DNA of 58,172 nt, taken from assembly GCA_934272745.1 (NCBI GenBank), contig CAKQSI010000011.1:1-58172 (forward strand). Direction: 5' to 3'. Under the pieces are notes generated by a model that did no database searches, was not told the DNA's origin, and was given only the letters and a program-made list of their open reading frames with translations. A program made the position numbers and the translations under genes. Positions within the stretch are counted from its first letter, which is position 1. The number at the start of each line of letters is the position of its first letter. Source of the stretch: an uncultured Clostridia bacterium (GTDB taxonomy: Bacteria; Bacillota; Clostridia; Christensenellales; Borkfalkiaceae). Shown piece after piece: positions 7,567 to 15,637 of the stretch.

Positions 7567-9963
7567 ATGAAAAAAATCGTTTACCGCAAACAACCGAGCG
7601 CCGAAGAAAGCGCACAGATCCGCGCAATTTCCACACGGTTCGACCTCAGCGAAGAAGCAGCCGCCGTGCTGGTTTCCCGCGGGGTGGACACCGAAGAGAA
7701 AGCCGAGCGCTATCTTTTTGCGGGAAAACGTAATTTTATCGACCCCTTTCAACTGAAAAACGTCGATTTTGCGGTACAACGCTTAAAACAAGCCGCCGAA
7801 AACGGTGAAACGGTGGTGGTTTACGGCGATTACGACGTGGACGGAATCTGCGCCACTACCATCATGGTGCGCGCGCTGGAACGCGTCGGCATTTCCGCCG
7901 TCCCCGTGATTCCCGAGCGGGATGACGGCTACGGTTTAAACGAAAAATTGATTGAAGAAATCGCGGAAACCTACTTTCCCGATCTCATCATCACGGTGGA
8001 CTGTGGTATTTCCGACTATCAGGAAGTGGAACTCATCAAAGACGCCGGCATCGACGTCCTTATAACCGACCATCACGAACTGCCCGAACTGTTGCCGGAC
8101 GCACCCATCGTCAACCCGAAATTAAAAGATCAGGCTTACCCGTACGACAATTTGTGCGGCGCGGGCGTCGCTTTTAAAATCGCTTGTGCGCTGCTGGGAG
8201 AAAAGGCGTTCGATCTGGTAGATTTTGCCTGTCTCGCAACGATTGCGGACAGTATGACTATCGTGGGGGAAAACCGCGACATCGTTGCGGAAGGATTGAA
8301 ACTTTTCGCCTCGCCCCGCCTTCGCCCGCAGTTTCAACTGTTATTGCAGGGCGCCAAGGAAACGGGCGAAACCGCGCTTGCCTTTACCGTCGCCCCCCGC
8401 TTAAACGCCGCCGGCAGAATGGGGGACGTGCAGACCGCGCTTCGTCTGTTTCTGACCGAAGACGAAGAGGAAATGAAAGAATGCGCCGAAAAACTTGCCG
8501 CCTATAACGTAGAACGGCAAACCGCCTGCGACGAAACCTACCGTTCGGCAAAACTGAAACTGAGAAAGCAGGGCGCTTACCGCGCCGCCATCGTGCTGTA
8601 CGACGAAAAGTGGCAGTCCGGTTTCGTGGGGATCGTCGCTTCCCGCCTGGCAGAAGAATACGCCCGCCCGGTAATTTTATTCTGCGACCGCGGCGACGGC
8701 GTGTTGAAGGGTTCCGCGCGCAGTATCTGCAACGTCAACATTCACGGGGCGCTTTCCGCCGTGGCGGAACACCTTGTGGAATTCGGCGGGCATGCGCAAG
8801 CCGCCGGCGTCAGCGTGGAAAAGGCGAAGATCGACGAATTTGCCGTCGCGCTTTCCGATTATCTCCAAAAAACTTACGCGCCGGAGGACTATCAGCCCAC
8901 TGTCTATTGCGAAAAGCTGCTGGACGCGCCGTATACTGCGGAGCAGGCGCGCGACCTCAAAAAGTTAGAACCTTTCGGGGTGGGCAACCGCCGCCCGCTG
9001 TACGCGATCGAAGTAAAAAAAGTCGCCGTGCAGCCTTTAAAAGCAGGTTCGCCGCACCTTACCATCAAAACGCCGTACATCGACCTCTTGTATTTCGGCG
9101 GGGGAAAGTATCAAAAGACCCTGTCGGGGGGGCAAACCAAGGTGCTGGTGTTCGAGCCCAACCTATCGGTTTTTAACAAAAAAGAATCGCTGAAAGGCTA
9201 CGTGCGGGAGTTTGCGACCGAACTTTCGCCGTCCGAGGATCTCGATCTCGCGATCTTTTCTTCGGCGCTTGCCGATATTCCCGCTACGGGAAAGGAAAAA
9301 ACGCCGGCATACGCTTCGGAAGAAGAACTGCACGCCGCGGCAAAGAAAGCCGCAGGCGAGCGGTACGGCACGGCGCTGGTGACGTATACACTGCAGCGCG
9401 TTGCCGACTTTCCGGAAATTAAAACCCTGCCGCGGTATCTTTATCAAAGCAATTACAACGACCTGTATAACAGCGTCATCGTCGCTCCGTCGCCCGATCT
9501 CGACCTTTCGGAATACCACACCGTGATCTATCTCGACCGCCCGCTTGCCTACGGCGGAAAGTTTATGGGGCAGACCGTGCTGCTTTCTTCCGCCCGCGCG
9601 GACGAGGAAATTTTAAACGCGCTGTCGCTGGACAGAAAGGCCTTTGCCGCGGTCTATTCGCTCATCAAATCCACGGGCAGGATCCCGGCTTCCGGCGGGT
9701 ACGAAGCGTATAAAAAGATCGGTCGGGATTTCGATCCCTATCAGTTTGTGTTTTGTACGGAATGTTTCATCGAACTGGGGCTTTTGGACGTTACGGGCGG
9801 GATCATGACCGCGGCTGTCGGCGTCAAAAACCCGCTGGAAAATTCGGTCGTTTATCAGACGATCGCAACTCTTCGCAAGGGCGCTTCGGCAAAAAACGCT
9901 GAAAATTCCGCCGACGGCGCAACCGCCCGCACTTTAAATACCCCCGGCGAAAGCCAAAAATAA
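7567..9963 (+). CDS. recJ: Single-stranded-DNA-specific exonuclease RecJ
   Basis: Degrades single-stranded DNA 5' to 3' in recombination and repair. 798 residues, the long clostridial form with a C-terminal extension. The DHH phosphoesterase motifs are intact: GDYDVDG at 87-93, TVDCGISD near 143-150, and TDHH at 167-170 followed by NPKL. The DHHA1 domain has FGGHAQAAGVS. Residues beyond about 560 form the poorly conserved extra domain seen in Bacillus-type RecJ. The last 40 residues are low-complexity. AAGGA sits upstream of the ATG. relA starts 17 bp after the stop, in the usual recJ-relA clostridial order, so the two are likely co-transcribed. Confidence 0.96.
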   Translation: MKKIVYRKQPSAEESAQIRAISTRFDLSEEAAAVLVSRGVDTEEKAERYLFAGKRNFIDPFQLKNVDFAVQRLKQAAENGETVVVYGDYDVDGICATTIMVRALERVGISAVPVIPERDDGYGLNEKLIEEIAETYFPDLIITVDCGISDYQEVELIKDAGIDVLITDHHELPELLPDAPIVNPKLKDQAYPYDNLCGAGVAFKIACALLGEKAFDLVDFACLATIADSMTIVGENRDIVAEGLKLFASPRLRPQFQLLLQGAKETGETALAFTVAPRLNAAGRMGDVQTALRLFLTEDEEEMKECAEKLAAYNVERQTACDETYRSAKLKLRKQGAYRAAIVLYDEKWQSGFVGIVASRLAEEYARPVILFCDRGDGVLKGSARSICNVNIHGALSAVAEHLVEFGGHAQAAGVSVEKAKIDEFAVALSDYLQKTYAPEDYQPTVYCEKLLDAPYTAEQARDLKKLEPFGVGNRRPLYAIEVKKVAVQPLKAGSPHLTIKTPYIDLLYFGGGKYQKTLSGGQTKVLVFEPNLSVFNKKESLKGYVREFATELSPSEDLDLAIFSSALADIPATGKEKTPAYASEEELHAAAKKAAGERYGTALVTYTLQRVADFPEIKTLPRYLYQSNYNDLYNSVIVAPSPDLDLSEYHTVIYLDRPLAYGGKFMGQTVLLSSARADEEILNALSLDRKAFAAVYSLIKSTGRIPASGGYEAYKKIGRDFDPYQFVFCTECFIELGLLDVTGGIMTAAVGVKNPLENSVVYQTIATLRKGASAKNAENSADGATARTLNTPGESQK

Positions 9964-9980
9964 GATTCGGAGGAAAGCGT

Positions 9981-12125
9981 ATGACAGACGAAAAAACCGT
10001 ACAACTCATCGAAAAAAGTTTTGCTCCGAAAGAGGCGGAACTCTGCCTTTCCGCCTACCGCTACGCGGACGAAATGCATAAGGAGCAGAAACGCGCTTCG
10101 GGCGAGCCGTACATCATTCACCCGGTCGCCGTCGCCACCATTTTAATGGAACTCGGTATGGACGAAAAAGCCGTTTCCGCCGCCTTTTTGCATGACGTGA
10201 TCGAGGATACTTCCGCCACGGCGGAAGACGTCAAAGAACGCTTCGGCGACGAAGTTTTAGAACTCGTCGAGGGCGTCACCAAATTAAATCAGATCGTTTT
10301 TACCTCTCTTGAAGAGGAACAGGCGGAAAACTTCCGTAAAATTTTCGTCGCGATGGCGAAAGATATCCGCGTCATCATCATCAAACTTGCCGACCGGCTG
10401 CACAATATGCGCTCCCTGCAATACCTTTCGCCGGAGCGGCAGCAGCGCATGGCAAAGGAAACGCTGGATATTTATTCTCCGCTTGCGGGAAGACTGGGTA
10501 TTTCGCAGATCAAGTGCGAACTGGACGATCTTTGCCTCAAGTATCTGCACCCGGAAGACTACGAATACCTCGTTAAAAACGTGCACCTTATGATGGGGGA
10601 ACGGCAGGTTTTAATCGACGAAGTGGTCGCAGACTTAAAGGAAATTTTAAAAGAATCGGGCGTAAAAGGGGACGTTTTCGGGCGGCAGAAGCACCTTTAC
10701 AGCATCTGGAAAAAGATGAAGACCCAGAATAAGCCGCTCGATCAGATTTACGACCTCGTAGCGGTGCGCGTCATCGTGCAGACGGTGGACGAGTGTTACG
10801 AAATTTTCGGCAAAATCCATAAAAAATGGCGCCCCATTCCGGGCAGAATCAAGGACTATATCGCCACCCCCAAAAAGAACATGTACCAGTCGCTGCATAC
10901 GACGGTCATCACCAACTTCGGTCAGCCGTTCGAAATCCAGATCCGCACGGTGGAAATGCACAAGACGGCGGAATTCGGTATCGCCGCGCACTGGAAGTAT
11001 AAGGAGCAGTCGGGCGACAAAGTTTCCCTCGGCGAACGTCTTTCCTGGATTCGCGAGATCATGGAATGGCAGGGCGGGTTCAAGGATTCCAAAGAGTTTC
11101 TGGAATCCATCAAGGGCGACCTGTATTCGGACGAACTTCTGGTGTTCACCCCGCGCGGGGACGTCATCAATATGCCCAAAGGCTGCACGCCCATCGACTT
11201 TGCGTACAGCATTCACAGCGCCGTAGGCAACAAGTGTATCGGCGCCAAAGTCAACGGCAAAATGGTGCCGCTCAATACCGAACTCGTGACCGGCGACGTG
11301 GTGGAAATCATCACTTCCAACAACTCCAAAGGTCCTTCCTGGGACTGGCTGAAGATCGTCAAAAGTTCCGGCACCAAAGCCAAGATCAAGCAGTTCTTCA
11401 AGCGGGAAATGAAGGACGACAACATCAAACTCGGCAAAGCCATGCTGGAGCGGGAAGCCAAGAAGAAGGGCTACGACTTCGGCGAACTTTTGACGCCGGA
11501 AAGTTTCAAACTCATCAGCCCGCGCTTTTCTTACGCGAACACGGACGAAATGTACGCTTCCGTGGGTCTTGGCGCCGTCAATACCAATCAGATTCTTTTC
11601 AAGCTTATCGATATTTACAAGCGGGAACAACCCGTGGTAAAACCGGACAAAGACGACGAATCTTCCAGTCACAAAAACAGTGCGGAGGGGGTATTCGTCA
11701 AGGGTGTTTCCGGACTTCTGATCCGGTTTGCCGGCTGCTGCAACCCGGTGCCGGGGGACGAAATCGTGGGCTTCGTTTCGCGCGGGAGAGGGGTGATGAT
11801 TCACCGTGCCGACTGTCAGAACGTCGCCAACATGGATAAAGAACGGCTGCTTCCCGCCCGCTGGACGGAAACCGAGGATGCCAGTTTCTTTGCCGCCTTA
11901 AAAATCCGAGCGACCGATAAAAACGGCGTGCTGAACGAGATCATCACCACGGTCACCACGCTCAATATCGGCATTTCGTCGGTCAACGCCCGCGTGGATA
12001 AAAAGAATTACGCCAATATTGACCTGACCGTGCGTTTAAGCAGCAAAAAAGACCTCGACAACCTCATTGCGAAGTTGGACGCTAACCCGGATATTCTGGA
12101 AGTTTATCGTACCACCGCTTCCTGA
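9981..12125 (+). CDS. relA: Bifunctional (p)ppGpp synthetase/hydrolase (Rel)
   Basis: Makes and degrades the stringent-response alarmone. 714 residues, full length. The order is: hydrolase HD domain with His47 and the His71-Asp72 pair (FLHDVIED) and later KLADRLHNMR; synthetase domain from about 230 to 345 with IYDLVAVRVIV and QSLHTTV; TGS domain at about 386-446 (VFTPRGDVINMPKG); a zinc-finger-like segment with GCCNPVPGDEI and HRADC; and a C-terminal ACT domain from about 639. Both catalytic halves look intact, so it is bifunctional Rel rather than a synthetase-only RelA. GGAGG precedes the ATG. Confidence 0.97.
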   Translation: MTDEKTVQLIEKSFAPKEAELCLSAYRYADEMHKEQKRASGEPYIIHPVAVATILMELGMDEKAVSAAFLHDVIEDTSATAEDVKERFGDEVLELVEGVTKLNQIVFTSLEEEQAENFRKIFVAMAKDIRVIIIKLADRLHNMRSLQYLSPERQQRMAKETLDIYSPLAGRLGISQIKCELDDLCLKYLHPEDYEYLVKNVHLMMGERQVLIDEVVADLKEILKESGVKGDVFGRQKHLYSIWKKMKTQNKPLDQIYDLVAVRVIVQTVDECYEIFGKIHKKWRPIPGRIKDYIATPKKNMYQSLHTTVITNFGQPFEIQIRTVEMHKTAEFGIAAHWKYKEQSGDKVSLGERLSWIREIMEWQGGFKDSKEFLESIKGDLYSDELLVFTPRGDVINMPKGCTPIDFAYSIHSAVGNKCIGAKVNGKMVPLNTELVTGDVVEIITSNNSKGPSWDWLKIVKSSGTKAKIKQFFKREMKDDNIKLGKAMLEREAKKKGYDFGELLTPESFKLISPRFSYANTDEMYASVGLGAVNTNQILFKLIDIYKREQPVVKPDKDDESSSHKNSAEGVFVKGVSGLLIRFAGCCNPVPGDEIVGFVSRGRGVMIHRADCQNVANMDKERLLPARWTETEDASFFAALKIRATDKNGVLNEIITTVTTLNIGISSVNARVDKKNYANIDLTVRLSSKKDLDNLIAKLDANPDILEVYRTTAS

Positions 12126-12364
12126 CGGACAGAGACGAGGAGAGAAGCCGCTTCGGGGCGGTGCGCGGTTTTGTGCCGGCGGGCGGAAATCTGCTTTGGG
12201 GCGGTGCGCGGCGAAGTAAAAGCCATTTTGGGGCGGCGAGTAGCCGGTGTGCAGCGGGAAAAAAGTTGCTTTCGGAGAAGCGTCGTTCGCCGAGGGGCAG
12301 GTCGTACAAGGATCTCGCCCAAACGGCGCAAAAATCGCGTTTTCGGGGAAAATCGAGAGGGTTT

Positions 12365-12988
12365 ATGAAGTATTATATCGGTCAGGGTTTCGGCTTTCTG
12401 GCGATGTTTCTGACCTTTTTGTCTTATCAGGCAAAATCGCACAAAAAATTGCTGTGCGTGCAGACGGCTTCTACGCTGTCCGTTATGGTCAGTTATTTTT
12501 TGTTAGGAAAACTTACGGGTGCACTCACGAATTTCGTCTGCGTTATCCGCAATTTCGTGTTTTTTGCGTACGACAAAAAAGGCAAAAGCAGCGTACTTTG
12601 GACGGCGGTTCTGACCGTTATGATCGGTGCTGCGGGCGCGCTTTCCTGGCAGAACGCCGCTTCGCTTTTAGTAATCGCGGCGCTGATGATCAACACCGTC
12701 ATGCTGTCGCTGAAAAACAATCAGGCGCTTCGGGTCAGCATTCTGTTCACTTCCGGTATGGTGCTTGCCTACAACCTCATATCCCGCGTGTGGGGCGGCG
12801 TTTGCAGCGAAGCGTTGGCAATTCTTTCTTCCGCAATCGCGTTGATCCGTTACCGGGCGAACGCGGCAAAATCCGGGGAGGTTTCCGCCGGGGTTTTGCA
12901 GAACCTTCCGCAGCCGGCGGCAGAGGAATTGTCCGGAAACACGGAAACCGCGGATAACGAAAAATCCGACCAAAAGGGAAATTTATGA
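12365..12988 (+). CDS. YgjV-family inner membrane protein
   Basis: 207 residues. The N-terminal YYIGQGFGFLAMFLTFLSYQAKSHKKLL and the following LGKLTGALTNFVCVIRNFVF match the YgjV (Imp-YgjV) family of small multipass membrane proteins of unknown function. About five to six helices lie within residues 1-160. The last 45 residues are hydrophilic and variable. The frame is open from 12161, but family similarity starts at the ATG at 12365, which has a modest GAGAGGG upstream. The 240 bp before it contain degenerate GGGGCGGTGCGCGG repeats. The stop overlaps the next start in ATGA, so it is coupled to the hydrolase gene. Confidence 0.8.
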   Translation: MKYYIGQGFGFLAMFLTFLSYQAKSHKKLLCVQTASTLSVMVSYFLLGKLTGALTNFVCVIRNFVFFAYDKKGKSSVLWTAVLTVMIGAAGALSWQNAASLLVIAALMINTVMLSLKNNQALRVSILFTSGMVLAYNLISRVWGGVCSEALAILSSAIALIRYRANAAKSGEVSAGVLQNLPQPAAEELSGNTETADNEKSDQKGNL

Positions 12989-13608
12989 CTATCAAACAGT
13001 TAAACACCGGCGTTCTGGGCGTCAATACCTATCTTTGCATCAATCGGGAAGAAAAGCGCGCGTTTGTCGTCGATCCGGGCGGGGACGCCGATTATATTCT
13101 GCGCACGCTGAAAGAATCGGGCGCTTCGCTTGCCGCCATTCTTTTAACGCATTGCCATCTCGACCATATCGGCGGCGTGTACGAATTGAAGGAAAAAACC
13201 GGCGCCCCGGTCTATATCGGGGAAAAGGACGCGGAAAATCTCCATACCGACGCCAACCTTGCACGGCTCATGTTTCACGTCGAAATTCTGCTGGTCGAAG
13301 CGGACGTAAAACTCAAAGACGGGCAGGAATTTACGGTTGCCGGGATTTCCGTAAAGTGTCTGGCAACGCCCGGGCATACCGAGGGTTCGTGCTGCTACCT
13401 TGCGGAAAAGGCGCTGTTTGCCGGCGATACGATTTTTTATCGCTCGGCTGGGAGATGCGATCTGCCGACGGGGGACGCCGCCGCGCTTTCCCGCTCGGTC
13501 AAAGAAAAGATTTTTACGCTCCCCGGCGAAACGGTCATTTACCCCGGTCACGGCGAACGCACCACCGTCGCCGCGGAAAAGAAGTATAATCCCTTTTTTC
13601 AGGGGTGA
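12985..13608 (+). CDS. Metallo-beta-lactamase-fold hydrolase (YqgX/glyoxalase II-like)
   Basis: 207 residues. The metal-binding motif HCHLDHIGG (HxHxDH) is intact. Further ligands are seen in TPGHTEGSCCY, FAGDTIF and the final PGHGERTT. Size and motif spacing fit the short bacterial hydroxyacylglutathione hydrolase-like proteins of the YqgX type. The true substrate is not evident. A relA-then-hydrolase-then-hemZ order is common in clostridia. Its ATG overlaps the stop of the YgjV-like gene. The 197 bp downstream consist of degenerate GCCCCGTTTTCAGGGG-type repeats with no gene. Confidence 0.9.
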   Translation: MTIKQLNTGVLGVNTYLCINREEKRAFVVDPGGDADYILRTLKESGASLAAILLTHCHLDHIGGVYELKEKTGAPVYIGEKDAENLHTDANLARLMFHVEILLVEADVKLKDGQEFTVAGISVKCLATPGHTEGSCCYLAEKALFAGDTIFYRSAGRCDLPTGDAAALSRSVKEKIFTLPGETVIYPGHGERTTVAAEKKYNPFFQG

Positions 13609-13805
13609 ATTTTGACTGAATTTCAGGGGTACGCCTCTTTGTAAAGAAGCCCCGTTTTCAGTGGGAGTTTGATGAAAGGATAGCCCCGTTTCAGGGGCAA
13701 ACTTTTCTATGGGGAAACCTTGTTTTCGGGGCAGACTTTTTCTAAAGGAAAGCCTCGTCTTTAAAGGAAAACTTTTTTTCAACAATTTTTACGGAGAAAA
13801 CTTTC

Positions 13806-15170
13806 TTGATTTCTACCAACTTACCGGAATACGAATACGAACTTTCCCTGATCCCCGACCTGTTCCCGGACGGGAATCAAATCGCAGTCAAACACGAGGG
13901 GAAGAATACCCAAACCGAATTTTCCGCTACGGTCACGGCGGGGGACGTTACCCGCACTTTCCGCGAAAGCGTGACTGAAAAAGACCGCGTGCGATACCTG
14001 CGCTTATTAAAGCGCTTCCACAAACTCGCCGTCTATCGCACCCTGCGGGAAGTTTTCGGCGTGCAGCCGCCCTGGGGCGCGCTGACGGGGATCCGCCCGG
14101 TGAAACTCGCCTATATGGAGCAGGAAGAAGGTCTTGACCCCATCGCTTTTTTGCGCGAAGAAATGGACGTGACCGAACCAAAACTGCGGCTGGTTTCGGA
14201 CATCTTAGCCGAGCAGAAAGGCATTTACAAAAAGGACGACCGCGGGTTCAGCCTGTATATCAGTATCCCGTTTTGCCCCACGAAGTGCGTGTACTGCTCC
14301 TTTATCACGGCGGAACTCAAGCGCTCGGAAAAGTATCTGGAGCCGTATATCGACGCCGCCATAAAGGAGATCGAAGCGGCAAAGCCGCTGTTTCCGCTCC
14401 TCCGCAGCGTGTATATCGGGGGAGGAACGCCGGTTGCGATTCCTTCCGCGCTGCTTGAAAAAGTGCTTGCCGCCGTCGGAAAAGTCCCGGTGGAATACAC
14501 GGTGGAAGCGGGCAGACCGGACGCCATCACGAAAGAAAATCTTGCCCTGCTGAAAAAATACGGCGTGACGCGCGTTTGCGTCAACCCGCAGACCTTTACC
14601 GACCGCACGCTTGCCGCCATCGGCAGAAAACACACCAAAGAGGACACCCTGCGGGCGCTTTCGCTCGTGCAGTCGTTCGGGTTTACGGTGAATATGGACT
14701 TTATCGCCGGGCTTCCGGAAGAGAGCAAGGAAGAGTTCCTTGCCGGGATTGACGAAGTCTGCGCCCTGAAGCCGGACAACGTCACCGTGCATACGCTTTC
14801 GCTGAAGAAAGGCTCGGTGCTGAAAGAAAGCGTTTCCCGCCTGCCGGAGGGGGAAACTTCTGAAATGGTGGACGGCGCGTACGATCGGCTGACCGCCGCG
14901 GGCTACAAACCCTATTATCTCTATCGCCAGAAGTATATGGCGGGAAACTTAGAAAACGTGGGATACACCCTGCCCGGAAAGGCTTGCGTCTACAATATCG
15001 ATATTATGGAGGAAACCGCCCCCATTTTCGCCTGCGGGGCAAACGCGGTTTCCAAACGCGTTTATAACGCGGAGGGGAGGATCGAACGGCTGGCTTCTCC
15101 CAAGGATCTTCCGACCTATCTCAACAAAGTCGACAGCCTGATCGAAGAAAAAAACAAATTTTTTGCCTGA
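13806..15170 (+). CDS. hemZ: Radical-SAM coproporphyrinogen dehydrogenase-like protein HemZ
   Basis: A HemN-related radical-SAM enzyme of the HemZ type, 454 residues. The [4Fe-4S]/SAM motif is FCPTKCVYCSF (CxxxCxxC). The SAM-binding glycine stretch YIGGGTP and the typical VEAGRPD, CVNPQTF and MDFIAGLPEE segments follow. Residues 1-150, before the radical-SAM barrel, are the extra N-terminal domain that marks HemZ, with PWGALTGIRPVKL. The start is TTG at 13806, with GGAG seven or so bases upstream; no ATG fits. HemZ is annotated in haem synthesis, but many clostridia keep it without a haem pathway, so the role is uncertain. Confidence 0.88.
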   Translation: MISTNLPEYEYELSLIPDLFPDGNQIAVKHEGKNTQTEFSATVTAGDVTRTFRESVTEKDRVRYLRLLKRFHKLAVYRTLREVFGVQPPWGALTGIRPVKLAYMEQEEGLDPIAFLREEMDVTEPKLRLVSDILAEQKGIYKKDDRGFSLYISIPFCPTKCVYCSFITAELKRSEKYLEPYIDAAIKEIEAAKPLFPLLRSVYIGGGTPVAIPSALLEKVLAAVGKVPVEYTVEAGRPDAITKENLALLKKYGVTRVCVNPQTFTDRTLAAIGRKHTKEDTLRALSLVQSFGFTVNMDFIAGLPEESKEEFLAGIDEVCALKPDNVTVHTLSLKKGSVLKESVSRLPEGETSEMVDGAYDRLTAAGYKPYYLYRQKYMAGNLENVGYTLPGKACVYNIDIMEETAPIFACGANAVSKRVYNAEGRIERLASPKDLPTYLNKVDSLIEEKNKFFA

Positions 15171-15187
15171 ATAGTGCGCGAAAACAG

Positions 15188-15216
15188 TTTACATCACGCG
15201 CCGTTTATGGTAAAAT
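15188..15216 (+). promoter_or_regulatory. Sigma-A promoter of rpsO
   Basis: TTTACA at 15188-15193 and TAAAAT at 15211-15216, with a 17-bp spacer. It implies a leader of about 75 bases before rpsO. Confidence 0.8.
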
Positions 15217-15224
15217 AGCATAGA

Positions 15225-15289
15225 CCCTTGGCGTTGTTTTGCGGACGACTCGCCGAAGACAAGGTCTCGGGTAACACGTCCATAGGAGG
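15225..15289 (+). promoter_or_regulatory. Probable S15 autoregulatory leader
   Basis: In the rpsO leader GGACG (15243-15247) pairs with CGTCC (15277-15281), enclosing an inner hairpin of CCG plus AGAC against GTCT plus CGG around AAG. The structure ends three bases before AGGAGG (15284-15289). S15 is known to control its own mRNA through leader RNAs that mimic its rRNA site. That this is such an element is inference from position and folding by eye. Confidence 0.45.
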
Positions 15290-15297
15290 ATAAACAA

Positions 15298-15561
15298 ATG
15301 GATAAAGAAAGAAAAACGCAAGTCATTCACGATTTCGCCCGTCACGAAGGCGACACCGGTTCTTCCGAAGTGCAGATCGCAATCCTGACCGAACGGATCA
15401 ACCACTTAAACGAGCATCTCGCCGCTAACCCGAACGACAACCACACGCGTCGCGGGCTTTTGAAAATGGTCGGGAAACGCCGCGGTCTTCTCGATTACTT
15501 GAAAGAAAACGATTTGGACAAGTACAGAGAGATTATCGCCAGACTCGAACTCAGAAAATAA
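15298..15561 (+). CDS. rpsO: 30S ribosomal protein S15
   Basis: Binds 16S rRNA helices 20-22 early in small-subunit assembly. 87 residues, near the family norm of 88-89. Recognisable blocks are FARHEGDTGSSEVQIAILTERINHLNEHL, the H-D/N-rich NDNHTRRGLLKMVGKRRGLLDYLK and the ending RLELRK. AGGAGG sits eight bases before the ATG. The gene has its own promoter and terminator, with pnp directly downstream, the order conserved across most bacteria. Confidence 0.98.
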   Translation: MDKERKTQVIHDFARHEGDTGSSEVQIAILTERINHLNEHLAANPNDNHTRRGLLKMVGKRRGLLDYLKENDLDKYREIIARLELRK

Positions 15562-15568
15562 CGAAATT

Positions 15569-15599
15569 AAAAGGGGCGGGGGTTTTTCCGCCCTTTTTT
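15569..15599 (+). terminator. Intrinsic terminator between rpsO and pnp
   Basis: AAAGGGGCGG pairs with CCGCCCTTT around GGGTTTTT and runs into a T tract ending at 15599. I see no separate pnp promoter in the 38 bp that follow, so pnp probably depends on read-through. Confidence 0.9.
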
Positions 15600-15637
15600 C
15601 TTTATAAAATCAGAGCATTTGGATAAGGAGAACAAGT

